Shown here one piece after another: positions 28,308 through 36,711 of a stretch of DNA of 64,000 bases (within the stretch, counting starts at the first letter, position 1; the number at the start of each line of letters is the position of its first letter). Made by a program: the position numbers and the translations under genes. Origin of the DNA: Clostridia bacterium (GTDB lineage: Bacteria > Bacillota > Clostridia > Christensenellales > Aristaeellaceae); assembly GCA_017534885.1 (NCBI GenBank), contig JAFXVR010000063.1, forward strand, positions 62,001 to 126,000. Direction: 5' to 3'. The notes under the pieces were generated by a model. It was not told where the DNA came from. It saw nothing but the letters and a program-made list of their open reading frames with translations, and made no database searches.

Positions 28308-28311
28308 GGCC

Positions 28312-28908
28312 TCACCTCATCTCCGCAAAACGCCTGAGCATGGTCAGGCCGACGCTGCCGGACTTCTCCGGGTGATACTGGGTGGCCAGCACGTTGCCGC
28401 GCCAGGCCGAGGCGGTGAAGACCTCGCCGTACTCGCAGGAGGCGGCAGTGAACTCGCTTTCGCCCGCGGCGCAGTAGGAGTGCACAAAGTACACGCAGGG
28501 GCTCTCGCCCTCGCGGAAGAGGGGGCTCTCCCGCACGGTCAGGGTGTTCCAGCCCATGTGGGGCACCTTCAGCCCCGGGGCCTTCAGCCGCGTGATCCGC
28601 CCGGGCAGCAGGCCCAGGCCCTCGTGCTCGCCGTTCTCCTCGCTGGCCTCGTAAAAGAGCTGCATGCCCAGGCAGATGCCCAGCAGGGGCTTGCCCGAGG
28701 CCGCCTGGCGCAGCAGCGCCTGATCCAGCCCGGTCTTCCGCAGGCAGGCGATGGCGTCGGCAAAGGCGCCCACGCCCGGGAGGATGACGTGGCTCGCGCT
28801 GTCCAGACGCGCCGGGGAGGAGGTGATTTCGGCCTCCTCGCCGATATACTGCAGCGCCTTCTGCACACTGCGCAGGTTGCCCATTCCGTAATCAACAATG
28901 GCGATCAT
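28312..28908 (-). CDS. hisH: Imidazole glycerol phosphate synthase glutaminase subunit HisH
   Basis: Glutamine amidotransferase that supplies ammonia to HisF. It has 198 residues. The nucleophile Cys is in [15 protein letters not shown] and the His-Glu pair in [10 protein letters not shown]. The N-terminus [19 protein letters not shown] is typical. The ribosome binding site is weak. It is adjacent to hisF only; other his genes are not here except hisC at 40 kb, so the pathway genes are scattered. Confidence 0.97.
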   Translation of the reverse strand: MIAIVDYGMGNLRSVQKALQYIGEEAEITSSPARLDSASHVILPGVGAFADAIACLRKTGLDQALLRQAASGKPLLGICLGMQLFYEASEENGEHEGLGLLPGRITRLKAPGLKVPHMGWNTLTVRESPLFREGESPCVYFVHSYCAAGESEFTAASCEYGEVFTASAWRGNVLATQYHPEKSGSVGLTMLRRFAEMR

Positions 28909-28927
28909 CTTGGTTTACAAGGGGGGC

Positions 28928-29012
28928 GCTTCTTGGGGGAAAGGGGAAACCTTTTCTCGGGAGAAAAGGTTTCCCCTTTCCCCCAAACCCCCTTTCCTTT
29001 TCCAAAAGACTT
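28928..29012. repeat. Long REP-like palindrome, copy B (purA-hisH gap)
   Basis: Arms GGGGGAAAGGGGAAACCTTTTC and GAAAAGGTTTCCCCTTTCCCCC. Compared with copy A, one base is missing from both arms and a C-to-T change is matched by G-to-A on the other arm. Both copies start with CTTCTTGGGGG and end AAACCCCCTTT. Confidence 0.8.
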
Positions 29013-29060
29013 CATCTAACGGGGGCGGGGGACTTTCTGCGACAGTTTTCGGCTTTGTCC

Positions 29061-30344
29061 TCAGACATTCCGAGTGATGATTTCGTCGCGCTTGGGGCCG
29101 TTGGAGACCAGGCGGATCGGCACGCCCACGGTCTGCTCGATCCATTCGACGTACTTCCGGCAGTTTTCGGGCAGTTTCTCCCAGTCCTTGATGCCGCGGA
29201 TGTCGCACTTCCAGCCGGGCAGGCGCTCGTACACGGGCTTGCACTTCATCAGCACGGGCGTGGCGGGGAAGTCGGTGATCCGCTCGCCCTCAGCCGTCTC
29301 GTAGGCCACGCACACGGGGATTTCATCCAGGTAGCCCAGCACGTCCAGGTTGGTCAGCACCATCTCGGTGGCGCCCTGCACCATCGCGCCGTAGCGGGTG
29401 GCCACCGCGTCAAACCAGCCCACATCCCTGGGCCGGCCGGTGGTGGCGCCATACTCGCCCGCGTCGCCGCCGCGCCGGCGCAGGTCTTCCGCCTCAGCGC
29501 CCTCCAGCCGCACCACAAAGGGCCCCGCGCCCACCGCGCTGGAGTAGGCCTTGGTCACGCAGTAAATGTCGCTGATGGCTGTCGGCGGCACACCCGCGCC
29601 CACCGTGCCATAGCCCGCCAGGGGCGAGGAGGAGGTGGTGTAGGGGTAGATGCCGTGGTCGGGGTCCCGCAGGGTGCCCAGCTGACCCTCCAGCAGCACG
29701 GTCTTGCCCTCCTTCAGCGCCTGATGCAGGAAGCGCGTGGTGTCCGCCACCATGGGCCGGATGCGCTCGCCCAGCTTCAGCAGGTACTCCACCAGCCCGT
29801 CCAGGTCGGTGGGCTCCTGCCCGTAGAGGCTGGTCAGCAGGCAGTCCTTGCGGGGCAGGGCCAGCGCCAGCCGTTCCCGGAGGAAGGCCTCGTCGTAGAG
29901 CTCGCAGACCTGCACGCCCACCTTGGCCGCCTTATCCGAATAAAAGGGCGCGATGCCGCTCTTGGTGGAGCCGTAGCTGTGCTTGCCCAGGCGCTCCTCC
30001 TCCAGGCGGTCGAAGTCCACATGCCAGGGCAGCATCACCTGGCAGCGGTCGGAGATCAGCAGCTGAGGCTGAGGCACCCCGCGCTCCTCCAGCGCCGCCA
30101 GCTCCTTCAGCAGCGCCTCCACGTTCAGCGCCACGCCCGGGCCGATGATGTTGACCACCCGCTGGTGGAACACGCCCGAGGGCAGCAGGTGCAGCGCAAA
30201 CTTGCCATACTCATTGATGATGGTATGCCCCGCGTTGGCCCCGCCCTGGAAGCGCACCACCACATCGCTGCGCTCCGCCAGCACATCCGTCACCTTGCCC
30301 TTGCCCTCGTCGCCCCAGTTGGCGCCCACGATCGCCTGTACCAT
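29061..30344 (-). CDS. purA: Adenylosuccinate synthetase PurA
   Basis: Joins IMP and aspartate with GTP to give adenylosuccinate in AMP synthesis. It has 427 residues. The N-terminus VQAIVGANWGDEGKGKVTDVL contains the catalytic Asp and phosphate loop. AGHTIINEYGKFALHLLPSG, the DHGIYPYTTSS segment and the guanine-binding region near the end are typical. The ATG at 30344 has GGAGG 8 bases upstream; an in-frame upstream start at 30386 would overlap the promoter. Transcribed from a near-consensus promoter at 30392-30420. Confidence 0.97.
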   Translation of the reverse strand: MVQAIVGANWGDEGKGKVTDVLAERSDVVVRFQGGANAGHTIINEYGKFALHLLPSGVFHQRVVNIIGPGVALNVEALLKELAALEERGVPQPQLLISDRCQVMLPWHVDFDRLEEERLGKHSYGSTKSGIAPFYSDKAAKVGVQVCELYDEAFLRERLALALPRKDCLLTSLYGQEPTDLDGLVEYLLKLGERIRPMVADTTRFLHQALKEGKTVLLEGQLGTLRDPDHGIYPYTTSSSPLAGYGTVGAGVPPTAISDIYCVTKAYSSAVGAGPFVVRLEGAEAEDLRRRGGDAGEYGATTGRPRDVGWFDAVATRYGAMVQGATEMVLTNLDVLGYLDEIPVCVAYETAEGERITDFPATPVLMKCKPVYERLPGWKCDIRGIKDWEKLPENCRKYVEWIEQTVGVPIRLVSNGPKRDEIITRNV

Positions 30345-30391
30345 CCGCTCATCCTCCGTTTCCGTCCGGCTTGTATCCAAACCCACGGCCT

Positions 30392-30420
30392 ATTATCACG
30401 CATGCGGCGGGGTTTGTCAA
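30392..30420 (-). promoter_or_regulatory. Promoter of purA
   Basis: Minus-strand TTGACA and GATAAT with a 17-bp spacer, back to back with the promoter of the zinc-finger gene. Confidence 0.8.
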
Positions 30421-30422
30421 TG

Positions 30423-30451
30423 TTGAAATCATTGGGGGAATGTGGTATAAT
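30423..30451 (+). promoter_or_regulatory. Promoter of the YgiT-type zinc-finger gene
   Basis: TTGAAA and TATAAT separated by 17 bp; only two bases separate its -35 from the purA -35. Confidence 0.8.
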
Positions 30452-30489
30452 GGAGGATAACAGGGCGGGGGAATGAAGGTGAAAAAGGA

Positions 30490-30720
30490 ATGAAATGTGC
30501 TGATTGCAAAGCGGACGCCATGGCTCCGGACAAAACCGCTTACCTCGCCCGGCTGCCGGGCGGCTATGTCGTCATCGAAAACGTCCCCTGCATGCGGTGC
30601 GCGCAGTGCGGGGAAGCCGTGTTTTCCGCGTCGGTGATGGAAAGAATTGACGAGATTCTGGAGAAAGTCCAGCGCATCGCGGGCAAGCTCCTGATCATGG
30701 ATTACGCCCAGGCGGCGTGA
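30490..30720 (+). CDS. YgiT/MqsA-type zinc-finger protein (orphan)
   Basis: A 76-residue protein with a CADC and a CMRCAQC cluster, matching the zinc-binding N-terminal half of MqsA/YgiT antitoxins. It ends with a short helix (RIDEILEKVQRIAGKLLIMD) instead of a full helix-turn-helix. Such proteins often pair with a small toxin gene; none lies beside it, since purA is divergent and an LRR gene is convergent. It has its own good promoter and a terminator. A regulatory or toxin-neutralising role would be inference. Confidence 0.8.
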   Translation: MKCADCKADAMAPDKTAYLARLPGGYVVIENVPCMRCAQCGEAVFSASVMERIDEILEKVQRIAGKLLIMDYAQAA

Positions 30721-30781
30721 AGGACAAAGCAGGCCGATGAGGGCGCTGCGCCGGGCAGGGCGGAATGGAATGGCATAAGGA

Positions 30782-30820
30782 AACCTCCCGCAGGAGGATG
30801 AGGTCTGCGGGAGGTTTTAT
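30782..30820. terminator. Terminator between zinc-finger and lipase-LRR genes
   Basis: AACCTCCCGCAG/CTGCGGGAGGTT (12-bp perfect stem) is followed by TTTATATTT on the plus strand; it may also serve the convergent minus-strand gene. Confidence 0.85.
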
Positions 30821-30884
30821 ATTTGGGCACGGAGACGTTTTTTTCATGCGGACGAAGGCCCGAACCGCCGGGGTGGCACAGGCT

Positions 30885-33800
30885 CTACTCTCTGATCACA
30901 TAGAACCCTTTGTTTTCAGCCCATTCGACCCAGTCGCTGTCCGCGGGGATGATCAGGATGACCGTCCGGTCAAAAGCGTTTGCATCAATGGATTCCACGC
31001 CCGCGGGGATCCTGATGGCCTCAACTCCCGGCAGATTCACAAACGCTTCGGACTCGATGACCCTGAGCGACGCGGGGAGGGTCAGGATCTTTGTCGGATA
31101 GAGCCGGATCAAAGCGTTCATCAGCGGGTTGTTGTAAGCGCCAATCTGGATTTCATCCCACTGGGAAGCGTAGCCGGGATAATACACCACCCCGAGGGCG
31201 CTGCATCCGATGAAGGCATAGTCCCCGATCCGGGTGACGCTGAGGGGAATAGCCACCCTGGCCAGCGCAGTGCAGTACTCAAAAGCGTAAGGGGGTATCT
31301 CCTCAAGGTTGGGCGGCAGGACGATCTCCTCAAGGGCCATGCAGTAATAGAAGAGGCCGTCGCCGTGCTGATCGGTTCCGCCCAGGGTCGTCAGAGTGTC
31401 AGGGAAGGACACGCTCGTCAGATACTCGCAGTAGCACAGGGCGGCAGAGCCAAGACTGATGGTGCCCTCGGCGAGGGTGAGGCGCTCCAGACAGGACAGA
31501 TTGGCAAAGGCAAAGTCCGGGATATGGGCCTGGTCGGTCACGGTGATATCCGTCAGGGTGGTGGTTTTGTTGTAGCTTGTATAGTCAGAGGCGTTGTACC
31601 GGCGGCTTGTACCGTTATTTGTAGTGCCGAAGAGATACCAGATCACCGCGTCCTCGGTCTGGTTGGCGGTGCGGCTGGAGCCGATGAAGGGCGTGGTCAG
31701 CGTGACGAGGGAGGTGGGCAGGCAGCTGTTCCCCAGAGACTGCACGCTGTCGGGGATTGTCATTTCCGTGATCTGACTGCAGCCGCTGAAGGCATAGTTC
31801 CCGATCCGGGTGACGCCGTCAGGGATCGTTATCCCGGTCAGCGCGGTGCAGGACTCAAAGGCGTGGGAGGGGATCTCCGCAAGGTTGGGCGGCAGGATGA
31901 TCTCCTCAAGGGCCGTGCAGTAATAGAAGAGGCCGTCGCCGAACTGCTCGCTTTCGCCCAGCGTCGTCAGCGTATCGGGGAGGGACACGCTTGCCAGATA
32001 CCTGCAGTTGCACAGGGCGGCGGTGCCAAGGCTGACGGTGCCCTCCGCGAGGGTGAGGCGCTCCAGACAGCCCAGATCGGCAAAGGCGAAATCCGGGATG
32101 TCAGCCTGATCGGTGACGGTGATGTCCGTCAGGGTGGAGGTGGAGTTATAGCTCGCGCTTTCAGAGGCGTTGTACCGGCGATAGGAACCGTTGTAGGAAT
32201 TAGTGCCGAAGAGATACCAGATCACCGCGTCCTCTGTTTGGTTGGCGGTGCGGCTGGAGCCGATGAAGGGCGTGGTCAGCGTGATGAGGGAGGTGGGCAG
32301 GCAGCCTTCACCCAGGGTCTGCACGCTGTCGGGGATGATCAGCTCAGTGATCTGGCCGCAGTCATAGAAAGCGCAGTCGCCGATCCGGGTGATCCCGTCA
32401 TGAATCGTCACCCCGGCCAGGGAATAGCAGCGCGCGAAGGCGTAGTCGGGAATCTCCGTTATGTTGGACGGCAGGGCGATGGACTCCAGCGCGACGCATT
32501 CATAGAAAACGCCATCGCCGAACTGCAGGCCCTCGCCCATGGCGGTGACCGTATCGGGGATGGAAACGGTCGTCAGGCCTGCGCATTCGTGCAGTGCGCA
32601 TGCGCCGAGATACTCCGTGCCCTCCGCGAAGGTGACGCTTTCGAGGGTTTCCATCTGGGTGAAGGCGAAATCCGGGATGATGGCCTGATCGGTGACGGTG
32701 ATGGCCTGCAGGCTGACATGCCTGTAATAGGACTCCGACGCAGACTCGTCATACCGGCGTCCGTCATAATTCCCGCTGTTGTCAGCGCCCATGCCGAACA
32801 GATACCACATGATCGCGTCCGCTGTCCTGTTGGCGGTGCGGCTGGAGCCGATGAAGGGCGTGGTCAGCGTGAGGAGGGAGGTGGGCAGGCAGCCGTTCCC
32901 GAGGATCTGCACGCTGTCGGGGATGGTCATTTCGGTGATCAGGCTGCAGCCGGAGAAAGCGTGATCGCCCAGGCCGTACAGGTCATCCGGGAGGGTGACG
33001 CTTTCAAGAGAGGTACAATTCATGAAGGCTGCGCCGCCCACATAGGCAATCTCGGAGAAATCAGCGGTGGTGAGATTGCCGCAGTTCCAGAAGCAGCCGT
33101 ACCCGACGGTGGTGATCAGACTGCCGGCGTATTCCGTTGGCATGGTGATGGTTGTGGAGCTGTCGTATCGTCCCATGTATCCCAGATAGGTCGCGTTGAC
33201 CCACCGCACGTAGGAATCAGGCTCGTGCGCGTGCCAGATGGCATCCAGGATATCGCCTGTCTGGTCGCAGAGATCCAGCACGCAGCCGATGATCTCGCCC
33301 GCTGTCCAGGCGGTATTGGCCGTGTCAATCGCCAGGGCGGCCACCTTTGCTTCCTCCAGGCCGGGGATCGATGAAATGGTCACGCCGGTCACATGGGCGA
33401 TTTTCCTGAAGGTGGGGCCGTTCTCGTACACATACTGCGCAAACTCATCCTCGGACATATCCTTCGTCAGTTCAATGGTATTGATGATGAGTTCTATCAC
33501 ATCCGGAACCGTGCTGAACTGTTCAATCAGGGCGTCGACCAGACCCAGAGGGGTTTCGTTTTCGATCAGGTAAATGATCGCTTCGTCAGCGACCTGCGGC
33601 CCGTAGAAGGCCCCGAACTCATCCCAGGTCACCTCATTGCAGCCGCCCAGCTTATAGGCCAGGAAGTTGACGGCGAAGTTGCGGATTCCGTCATAATACT
33701 CCTTTTCGCTGGGAATCATGCGCTCCAGAATGATCTGATAGGCCATGGTGTCACGGGCTCCCTGATATCCCGGCTTGCGGTTTATGAACTCGGGGTATCC

Positions 33801-34631
33801 GGCAAAGCAGAGGGTCCGCGTCTGGCCGTACCGCTTATAGCCCCACTTTTCCAGGGGAAGAATGGGGATCATGTCGCCGCTGTTGTTGATATTGAAGATG
33901 TTGGTCAGGCTCGTATCGGCGTCCTTGCGCACGGACGGGCAGGCAAAGGTGTAGGCAAACACATTGGCCGCCCCGTAAACCTGGGTGAAGCGATAGGCGA
34001 GGATGTTGGCCACCGCGGCGCCGCGGCTGTGTCCGGTAAACCAGAAGACGCAGCGCTTGCCAGCGTGGCCGGAAGTGGAGGGGACCCGGACCCGGAGCTG
34101 CTGCTCCACCTCGGTGGCCGCGAGGTCAAAGCCAAGGTGAACGCCGGCCGTGACGCTTTCCTCGCCCGTGCCCAGATTGAAGTCGCTGAACCACTCGCAG
34201 TTGGTGCGTGTCCCGCGGATGACCACCGCCCAGATGCGGACGTTGGTGCCTTCCACATCCTTGTAGCCGACGGTGTAGGCCACCTTGTCGTTGTCATCGA
34301 TGGTGCGCTGACTGTCGTTCAGCATGACCACATTCTGATAGCCCATCTGCCTGAGCATTCTGACGGCCTTGGTGTCGTAGCCGGCGTCCGCCAGCACCAC
34401 GGAGGCCTTGACGAGATCGGTGGAAAAAACGCTGGAGTTCCCCAGCAGCATCTCATCGCTGTAGACAAAACCGGTATTGCCGTCCGCGATATCCATGTAG
34501 GGATAGGGGTGCGCGGGCGTTTCACCGGAGCCCGCGCCCTCAGCGGACGCGCCCGGGAGACCCGGCGTCAGCAGAACCAGCAGGGACAGCAGCAAACACG
34601 CCGCCAGCGCCGCGATTGTTGACTTCATCAT
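30885..34631 (-). CDS. Secreted class 3 lipase fused to BspA-type leucine-rich repeats
   Basis: Exported protein of 1248 residues. Signal peptide about 1-31. An alpha/beta hydrolase domain (about 55-330) has VVIRGTRT, the nucleophile elbow TGHSRGAA (Ser202) and NNSGDMIPILPLEKWGYKRYG, the usual Asp region of lipase_3. LRR_5 units fill about 420-1248, in three long modules of about 195 residues, each carrying CLPTSLxTLTTPFIGSSRTAN and AxxWYLFGT. The modules are recognisable at DNA level (period 579-588 bp). No wall anchor is visible. AAAGGAG precedes the ATG at 34631. The promoter is consensus. It may be a surface lipase or esterase with adhesive repeats. Confidence 0.88.
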   Translation of the reverse strand: MMKSTIAALAACLLLSLLVLLTPGLPGASAEGAGSGETPAHPYPYMDIADGNTGFVYSDEMLLGNSSVFSTDLVKASVVLADAGYDTKAVRMLRQMGYQNVVMLNDSQRTIDDNDKVAYTVGYKDVEGTNVRIWAVVIRGTRTNCEWFSDFNLGTGEESVTAGVHLGFDLAATEVEQQLRVRVPSTSGHAGKRCVFWFTGHSRGAAVANILAYRFTQVYGAANVFAYTFACPSVRKDADTSLTNIFNINNSGDMIPILPLEKWGYKRYGQTRTLCFAGYPEFINRKPGYQGARDTMAYQIILERMIPSEKEYYDGIRNFAVNFLAYKLGGCNEVTWDEFGAFYGPQVADEAIIYLIENETPLGLVDALIEQFSTVPDVIELIINTIELTKDMSEDEFAQYVYENGPTFRKIAHVTGVTISSIPGLEEAKVAALAIDTANTAWTAGEIIGCVLDLCDQTGDILDAIWHAHEPDSYVRWVNATYLGYMGRYDSSTTITMPTEYAGSLITTVGYGCFWNCGNLTTADFSEIAYVGGAAFMNCTSLESVTLPDDLYGLGDHAFSGCSLITEMTIPDSVQILGNGCLPTSLLTLTTPFIGSSRTANRTADAIMWYLFGMGADNSGNYDGRRYDESASESYYRHVSLQAITVTDQAIIPDFAFTQMETLESVTFAEGTEYLGACALHECAGLTTVSIPDTVTAMGEGLQFGDGVFYECVALESIALPSNITEIPDYAFARCYSLAGVTIHDGITRIGDCAFYDCGQITELIIPDSVQTLGEGCLPTSLITLTTPFIGSSRTANQTEDAVIWYLFGTNSYNGSYRRYNASESASYNSTSTLTDITVTDQADIPDFAFADLGCLERLTLAEGTVSLGTAALCNCRYLASVSLPDTLTTLGESEQFGDGLFYYCTALEEIILPPNLAEIPSHAFESCTALTGITIPDGVTRIGNYAFSGCSQITEMTIPDSVQSLGNSCLPTSLVTLTTPFIGSSRTANQTEDAVIWYLFGTTNNGTSRRYNASDYTSYNKTTTLTDITVTDQAHIPDFAFANLSCLERLTLAEGTISLGSAALCYCEYLTSVSFPDTLTTLGGTDQHGDGLFYYCMALEEIVLPPNLEEIPPYAFEYCTALARVAIPLSVTRIGDYAFIGCSALGVVYYPGYASQWDEIQIGAYNNPLMNALIRLYPTKILTLPASLRVIESEAFVNLPGVEAIRIPAGVESIDANAFDRTVILIIPADSDWVEWAENKGFYVIRE

Positions 34632-34676
34632 GTCGGACTCCTTTGCGGTACGGATGATCGGGGTGAAGAGTGCTTC

Positions 34677-35249
34677 TTGACTTATCACGATTATACAGGG
34701 AAGGCGGGGAGGTGTCAAGGATGGCAGCAGTTCCTTCCCAAACAGCCGAGCCCCCCCGTCATCGAGGCCGCCCCCGCCCCCGCCGCGCAGGCTCTCGATT
34801 TCTCCCGCATCCGCCTGCTGCTGGTGGAGGACAACGCCATCAACATGGAAATCGCCCGCATGATCCTCACCGACGCTGGCTTCATGGTGGACACCGCCGA
34901 GGACGGCCGCAGCGCAGTGGAAATCATCGCCGCCTCCCGCCCCGGCTTCTATGACTGCATCCTCATGGACATCCAGATGCCCATCATGAACGGCTACGAG
35001 GCCACCATGGCTATCCGCGCCATGGACGATCCCGGCAAGAAGAACATCCCCATCGTCGCCATGACCGCCAACGTTTTCCAGGAAGACGTCCAGGCCGCCC
35101 GCAACGCCGGCATGAACGGCCACATCGCCAAGCCCCTGGATGTGCCGGTGATGATGGAAACGCTGACGAGGGTGCTGAAGGAAGCGGTTAGCGGTTATCT
35201 GTTAGCTTTTAGCTGGATACGGGGCTATAGGTTGGAGGTTGCAGGTTGA
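34677..35249 (+). pseudogene. Orphan response-regulator receiver domain (remnant of a hybrid histidine kinase?)
   Basis: Residues about 42-165 are a complete receiver domain: RLLLVEDNAINMEIARMIL (acidic pair), the phosphoacceptor in CILMDIQMPIMNGYEA, PIVAMTAN, and the lysine in GHIAKPLD. This is the form found at the C-terminus of hybrid sensor kinases. No kinase or output domain is present. The first ~35 residues are Pro/Ala-rich linker-like sequence, and the reading start lies over the promoter of the divergent lipase gene. The last ~20 residues translate 7-bp repeat DNA. No ribosome binding site is apparent. A truncated relic is the best reading; a stand-alone CheY-like protein is the alternative. 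Confidence 0.6.
34690..34718 (-). promoter_or_regulatory. Promoter of the lipase-LRR gene
   Basis: Minus-strand TTGACA and TATAAT separated by exactly 17 bp, about 60 bases before the start codon. Confidence 0.85.
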
Positions 35250-35262
35250 AGGTTGGAGGTCA
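35190..35262. repeat. 7-bp-unit tandem repeats (GTTAGCG and GGTTGGA types)
   Basis: GGTTAGCGGTTATCTGTTAGC, then GGTTGGAGGTTGCAGGTTGAAGG, fused to the end of the receiver-domain frame. Confidence 0.65.
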
Positions 35263-35304
35263 GTTTGACCCAGCCTTCGCCGCGCTCCATGAATTGGCTG
35301 AGCC

Positions 35305-35475
35305 ATGAATGAATGGCTGCGCCTCCTATGCCCCGCAGGGCATATCACGTGCCGCAGGCGCATTTCATGCCGTCAGGCATTTCATTCCGTCTCCCCCGCA
35401 CAGAATGAAATGCGCCTCGCGCATGAAATGGCTTCGCCATGAAATCTCGCTTCGCTCCATGAAATGGCTCCGCCA
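35305..35475. repeat. ATTTCAT hairpin array 2
   Basis: Units in the opposite orientation to array 1: CATTTCAT-type heptamers on the left, ATGAAAT on the right, spaced by TGCCgtcaGGCA, GCGCctcGCGC, GGCttcGCC, CGCttcGC and GGCtccGCC. The CTATGCCCCGCAGGGCAT module links it to arrays 1 and 3. Confidence 0.85.
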
Positions 35476-35477
35476 TC

Positions 35478-35570
35478 TCAACCTTCAACCTCCTCCCTTC
35501 AATCTTCAATCTCCTCCTCAGCCATCAAACTAAGCCAACAGCTAAAGGCTAATCGCTAACAGCTCCCATC
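35478..35570. repeat. 7-bp-unit tandem repeats (TCAACCT and GCTAACA types)
   Basis: Degenerate TTCAACC/TTCAATC units followed by CTAAGCCAACAGCTAAAGGCTAA, bordering the end of the GDPD gene. Confidence 0.55.
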
Positions 35571-36553
35571 TTCACCCTGTACAGCCGATCCGGATAGTCG
35601 CTCATGATGCAGTCGGCGCTGATGGAGAGAAGGTAGGCCATGTCTTCCTCGTTGTTGACGGTCCAGAACTGCACAGCCAGGTTGTGGGCGTGGGCATAGT
35701 TGATGATGCGGGCGGTGCCCAGGTTCAGGTAATAGCTGGACCTGCCCAGGTTGAAGGGCAGCTGCAGCACGGTAAAGGGCGGGTTGTAGTCCTTCCGGCC
35801 CGTCACGGCGGCCAGATAGAAGTCTACCACTTCCCTGGCGTAAGCACCACGGGCCAGGTCGGGATAGGTTTCATCCTTGTAGTCCGAGACCTCGCCGTGG
35901 AAGGTGCCGAAGACCGCCCGGTCCAGGAGGCCGCGCTCCTTCAGCTCCCGGTAGAGCTGGTCGACGCCCCGGCAGCCCAGCTCGCCGCCGTTCTTGATCT
36001 CAATGATGTAGTAATAGCTCCGGATGCCCTCCAGGTAGTCCAGGGCGTCCGCGAGGGACACGATGCGCAGGTCGTCCGGCACCTCGTCCCCCGAAAGGCC
36101 GGCGTAAGGCCGCTCGCCGCTGTCGGTCACAAACTGCGCGCCCATGTTCAGCCGGCGCAGCTCCTCATAGGTCATTTCCTCGGCGCGCACGTGCTCCCGG
36201 CCGAAGACCGCAATGCTGTCCGAGGTGCGGTCCAGCTCGTCGTCGTGCAGGAGCACCAGCACCCCGTCCCTGGTCATGTGCAGGTCGAATTCAAACACAT
36301 CGATGGTGAAATCCACATCCTGGGTGCAGTTTTTCAGCGCCATCATGGTCTCCTCGGGCATGATGCCGCCGCCGGCCCGGTGGGCGCTGATCTGGGTGCC
36401 GCCGGTGATGAAGGGATTGCTGGTGGCGTACTGCTTCACATCGCTGGGGCTGGAGCGGTGGCGGTACATCAGGAAGACGCAGAGCGCGGCCAGGAGCACC
36501 AGCACCAGCAGCGCGCCGAGAATGCGGGCGACGATCAGCAGGACTTTTTTCAT
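35549..36553 (-). CDS. Membrane-anchored glycerophosphodiester phosphodiesterase
   Basis: Hydrolyses glycerophosphodiesters to glycerol 3-phosphate and an alcohol. It has 334 residues. A single N-terminal transmembrane segment (about 5-27) would place the enzyme outside. Catalytic motifs: ISAHRAGGGIMPEET (the His-Arg and first Glu), FEFDLHMTRDGVLVLLHDD (metal-binding Glu/Asp and second His) and YYIIEIKNGG. The ending QFWTVNNEEDMAYLLSISADCIMSDYPD is the family C-terminus. GAGAGG precedes the ATG. Confidence 0.92.
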   Translation of the reverse strand: MKKVLLIVARILGALLVLVLLAALCVFLMYRHRSSPSDVKQYATSNPFITGGTQISAHRAGGGIMPEETMMALKNCTQDVDFTIDVFEFDLHMTRDGVLVLLHDDELDRTSDSIAVFGREHVRAEEMTYEELRRLNMGAQFVTDSGERPYAGLSGDEVPDDLRIVSLADALDYLEGIRSYYYIIEIKNGGELGCRGVDQLYRELKERGLLDRAVFGTFHGEVSDYKDETYPDLARGAYAREVVDFYLAAVTGRKDYNPPFTVLQLPFNLGRSSYYLNLGTARIINYAHAHNLAVQFWTVNNEEDMAYLLSISADCIMSDYPDRLYRVKMGAVSD

Positions 36554-36620
36554 GGCGGAATACCTCTCTTATGGCTGAATTGGGGATGACAGGGGAAGTA
36601 TAGCACAGCCTTCCCGGCCT

Positions 36621-36648
36621 GTCAAAAGGGAGCTTTCCTGAACCGAGC
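36621..36648 (+). mobile_element. Truncated relic of the 120-bp MITE
   Basis: GTCAAAAGGGAGCTTTCCTGAACCGAGC matches the left arm of copy 1 with two differences; the inner stem and right arm are absent. It lies immediately before the next promoter. Confidence 0.6.
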
Positions 36649-36677
36649 TTGCCAAGCGCGGGCCCTTGTGGTATCAT
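36649..36677 (+). promoter_or_regulatory. Promoter for the 36.7-39.7 kb genes
   Basis: TTGCCA and TATCAT with a 17-bp spacer, adjoining the MITE relic. Confidence 0.55.
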
Positions 36678-36711
36678 AAGCTGTACCCACGAACTGAACG
36701 AGGTGATATGT

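Noticed and set aside
35305..35533. Small plus-strand frame over hairpin array 2
   Set aside because: It translates repeat DNA; the same peptide appears antisense at array 1, showing it follows the repeat and not a gene.
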